A stretch of 64,000 nucleotides of DNA from Hornefia butyriciproducens (GTDB lineage: Bacteria > Bacillota > Clostridia > Peptostreptococcales > Anaerovoracaceae), in assembly GCF_009695915.1 (NCBI RefSeq), contig NZ_VUMZ01000001.1, forward strand, positions 186,001 to 250,000, given 5' to 3'. The notes beneath the pieces are model-generated. The model was not told the origin of the DNA. It ran no database searches and saw only the letters and a list, made by a program, of their open reading frames with translations. Below are positions 62,729 to 64,000 of the stretch, one piece after another. The position numbers and the translations under genes are program-made. Within the stretch, counting starts at the first letter, position 1, and every line of letters starts with the position of its first letter.

Positions 62729-63566
62729 CGATGAATTCCTTCAGTTTTTCGCCCAGGCCCTCCGCAACAAAATATCCTTCGTCATAGGCTCTCTTCAGTT
62801 TCCTGAGGTCCTTCTGAGTCGGCGCGATATTCAGCGGACCCATCGGCGCAATGACAAACGCCTTTCCGGCTCTGATCTGCTCGTCCAGATAGTCCAGGGT
62901 GCGGTTATAGTTCCTGTTACTCGCTGCGAGCGTCTCCAGGAAACGGGGATACCTGCGGTACCTGACCCTCAGCATCGGCATCAGCGGCTGCAGGGGATTT
63001 TTCCGATAACCCTCCGGCTGCGTCAGAATCACAACCGCTTTTTCATTATTTTCCAGTGCATAGCGGACCGGAATCGCATCCGCTACGGCACCATCCATAT
63101 AGACATAACCGTCTATCGGCACCATTCTGGCTGCCAGCGGCTGAGCGCTGGAAGCCCGTATAAATTCCAGATCCGTCCGCAGGTCGCTTACCTGCGGATA
63201 CTCCGCTTTTCCGGTGATACAATTAGTCGCCACTACCCGAAAACAGATCCCTCTCTTCTCCATTCCCTCCTGATCCAGCGGATACAGGTTCTCCGGGATT
63301 TTGTGGTAGACAAAATCCACGCCGTAATAATCTCCCGTTTTCCGCAGGTTCCTGACGCTGCAAAACTCCGGATCGTCCAGGAAGTCCGTAAAAGCTTCAA
63401 AGGCTCTGCCCCTCTGCCCCGACGCATAACTGCACGCATGGGTCGCTCCGGACGACACGCCGATGATATTCGGAAACACGATTTCCTGATCCATCAGATA
63501 ATCCAGCACTCCGGCCGCGAAGATACCCCGCATGCCGCCGCCTTCCACTACCAAACCAACACTCAT
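62718..63566 (-). CDS. Patatin-like phospholipase family protein
   Basis: The 282-residue protein has the oxyanion loop GLVVEGGGMRGIFAAGVLDY, nucleophile elbow GVSSGA and catalytic Asp in DGAVADAIPV (DGA motif). It is the bacterial RssA/YjjU-like single-domain type, a probable lipid acyl hydrolase in the cytoplasm. Its ATG overlaps the addA stop (ATGA) and its end overlaps trmO. Confidence 0.93.
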   Translation of the reverse strand: MSVGLVVEGGGMRGIFAAGVLDYLMDQEIVFPNIIGVSSGATHACSYASGQRGRAFEAFTDFLDDPEFCSVRNLRKTGDYYGVDFVYHKIPENLYPLDQEGMEKRGICFRVVATNCITGKAEYPQVSDLRTDLEFIRASSAQPLAARMVPIDGYVYMDGAVADAIPVRYALENNEKAVVILTQPEGYRKNPLQPLMPMLRVRYRRYPRFLETLAASNRNYNRTLDYLDEQIRAGKAFVIAPMGPLNIAPTQKDLRKLKRAYDEGYFVAEGLGEKLKEFIGDM

Positions 63567-64000
63567 AGACTCACTCCTATCACTTTTCCCACTGAGAACA
63601 GATACAGATAGGCCTCCCCGACGCTGCGCTCTCCGGCTTCCTCCAGCGCACGGGCATAAATTCTCAGCTGTTCCCGGTACATCTCTGAAATACGTTTCCG
63701 CTCTTCCTCAAACGGTACACGGGGGTTGATCCGGTTCGTCTTGTAATCCAGAAGAACGATCTTTCCATCTTCCACAAAGTAGCAGTCTATTATTCCCTGT
63801 ACGATGATATTCTCTCCGTTCCTCTCCATCATCAGGTCAAAGGGCTGCTCCCTGTAAAGCATTCCCTTCCTCGCAGCTGCGACGGCCCGTTCCCCGAGAC
63901 CGGTCCGGAAGAAACGGGCGATTTCCGATACAGGAACTGCGTTACGTTCGTTTTCCAGAAATATCCCTGCCTCCACAAACTCGTCGATTGCGTTTCGGAT
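63563..64000 (-). CDS. addA: ATP-dependent helicase/nuclease AddA, C-terminal part
   Basis: The last 145 residues are visible; the frame is open to the window edge. They form the PD-(D/E)xK nuclease domain of AddA: REQPFDLMMERNGENIIVQG, IDCYFVEDGKIVLLDYKTNR with the D...DYK catalytic residues, and YREQLRIYARALEEA. AddAB does the work of RecBCD in double-strand break repair. The remaining gene, and probably addB, lies beyond the window. Confidence 0.9.
   Translation of the reverse strand: MRNAIDEFVEAGIFLENERNAVPVSEIARFFRTGLGERAVAAARKGMLYREQPFDLMMERNGENIIVQGIIDCYFVEDGKIVLLDYKTNRINPRVPFEEERKRISEMYREQLRIYARALEEAGERSVGEAYLYLFSVGKVIGVSL

Overview
The window reads as chromosome from a Gram-positive, probably strictly anaerobic member of the Clostridia. 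Evidence is the split transketolase, RbgA and L19 of Bacillota type, a CDP-glycerol polymerase-like protein, formate-tetrahydrofolate ligase, NADP-type glutamate dehydrogenase, YfcC and NhaC carriers and many clean sigma-A-type promoters. An amino-acid-fermenting organism near the Eubacteriales/Anaerovoracaceae group is my inference; the species is not identifiable by eye. Genes are densely packed and mostly on the minus strand from 1.8 to 38 kb.

Layout. 0-1.8 kb: end of a polysaccharide O-acetylation pair (MBOAT plus DHHW protein). 1.8-6.4 kb: rbgA-rnhB-fhs-fchA operon and rplS with its own promoter and leader. 6.4-10.8 kb: small secreted or membrane proteins, one broken paralogue, and an ECF sigma/anti-sigma pair at the end of a proC-nudix-xerD operon. 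The same 43-bp sequence lies upstream of proC and of a secreted-protein gene, suggesting a shared promoter. 13.5-18.4 kb: exonuclease-like protein, FMN oxidoreductase, Mrp ATPase, AEC carrier, 5-formyl-THF cyclo-ligase and a ferredoxin-like protein. 18.55-18.97 kb: an apparently unannotated, about 380-nt structured RNA with its own promoter and terminator. 19-28 kb: Na/Pi transporter, teichoic-acid-like polymerase, two COG0523 GTPases (one His-rich, one with a DUF1980-like tail), flavodoxin, RecX, phosphopantetheinyl transferase and YerC. 28-33.8 kb: ftsE-ftsX-envC-recJ-ctp operon. 34-38.5 kb: split transketolase, NAD(P)HX dehydratase and MgtE behind a long structured leader. 38.6-45 kb: gdhA, yfcC-pepD and an aldehyde dehydrogenase.

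45.4-47.3 kb is a GntR-ABC operon. Between tRNA-Ala(GGC) and about 50.3 kb lies a decayed prophage remnant with a 245-bp internal duplication, next to a cut-off antitoxin gene. 50.6-56 kb: CstA, lipoproteins, nitroreductase, tRNA-Val(CAC) and an MFS carrier. 56.2-60.3 kb: a two-component system behind three tandem 124-bp structured repeats, then NhaC. 60.5-64 kb: a LysR regulator, TrmO with a repetitive N-terminus, a patatin-like protein and the 3' end of addA.

The most unusual content is non-coding: the 18.6-kb RNA; a pair of inverted, cloverleaf-shaped 101-112-bp elements at 40.2 and 60.5 kb; the tandem structured array in the two-component leader; the mgtE leader; and the shared 43-bp upstream element tied to the ECF operon.
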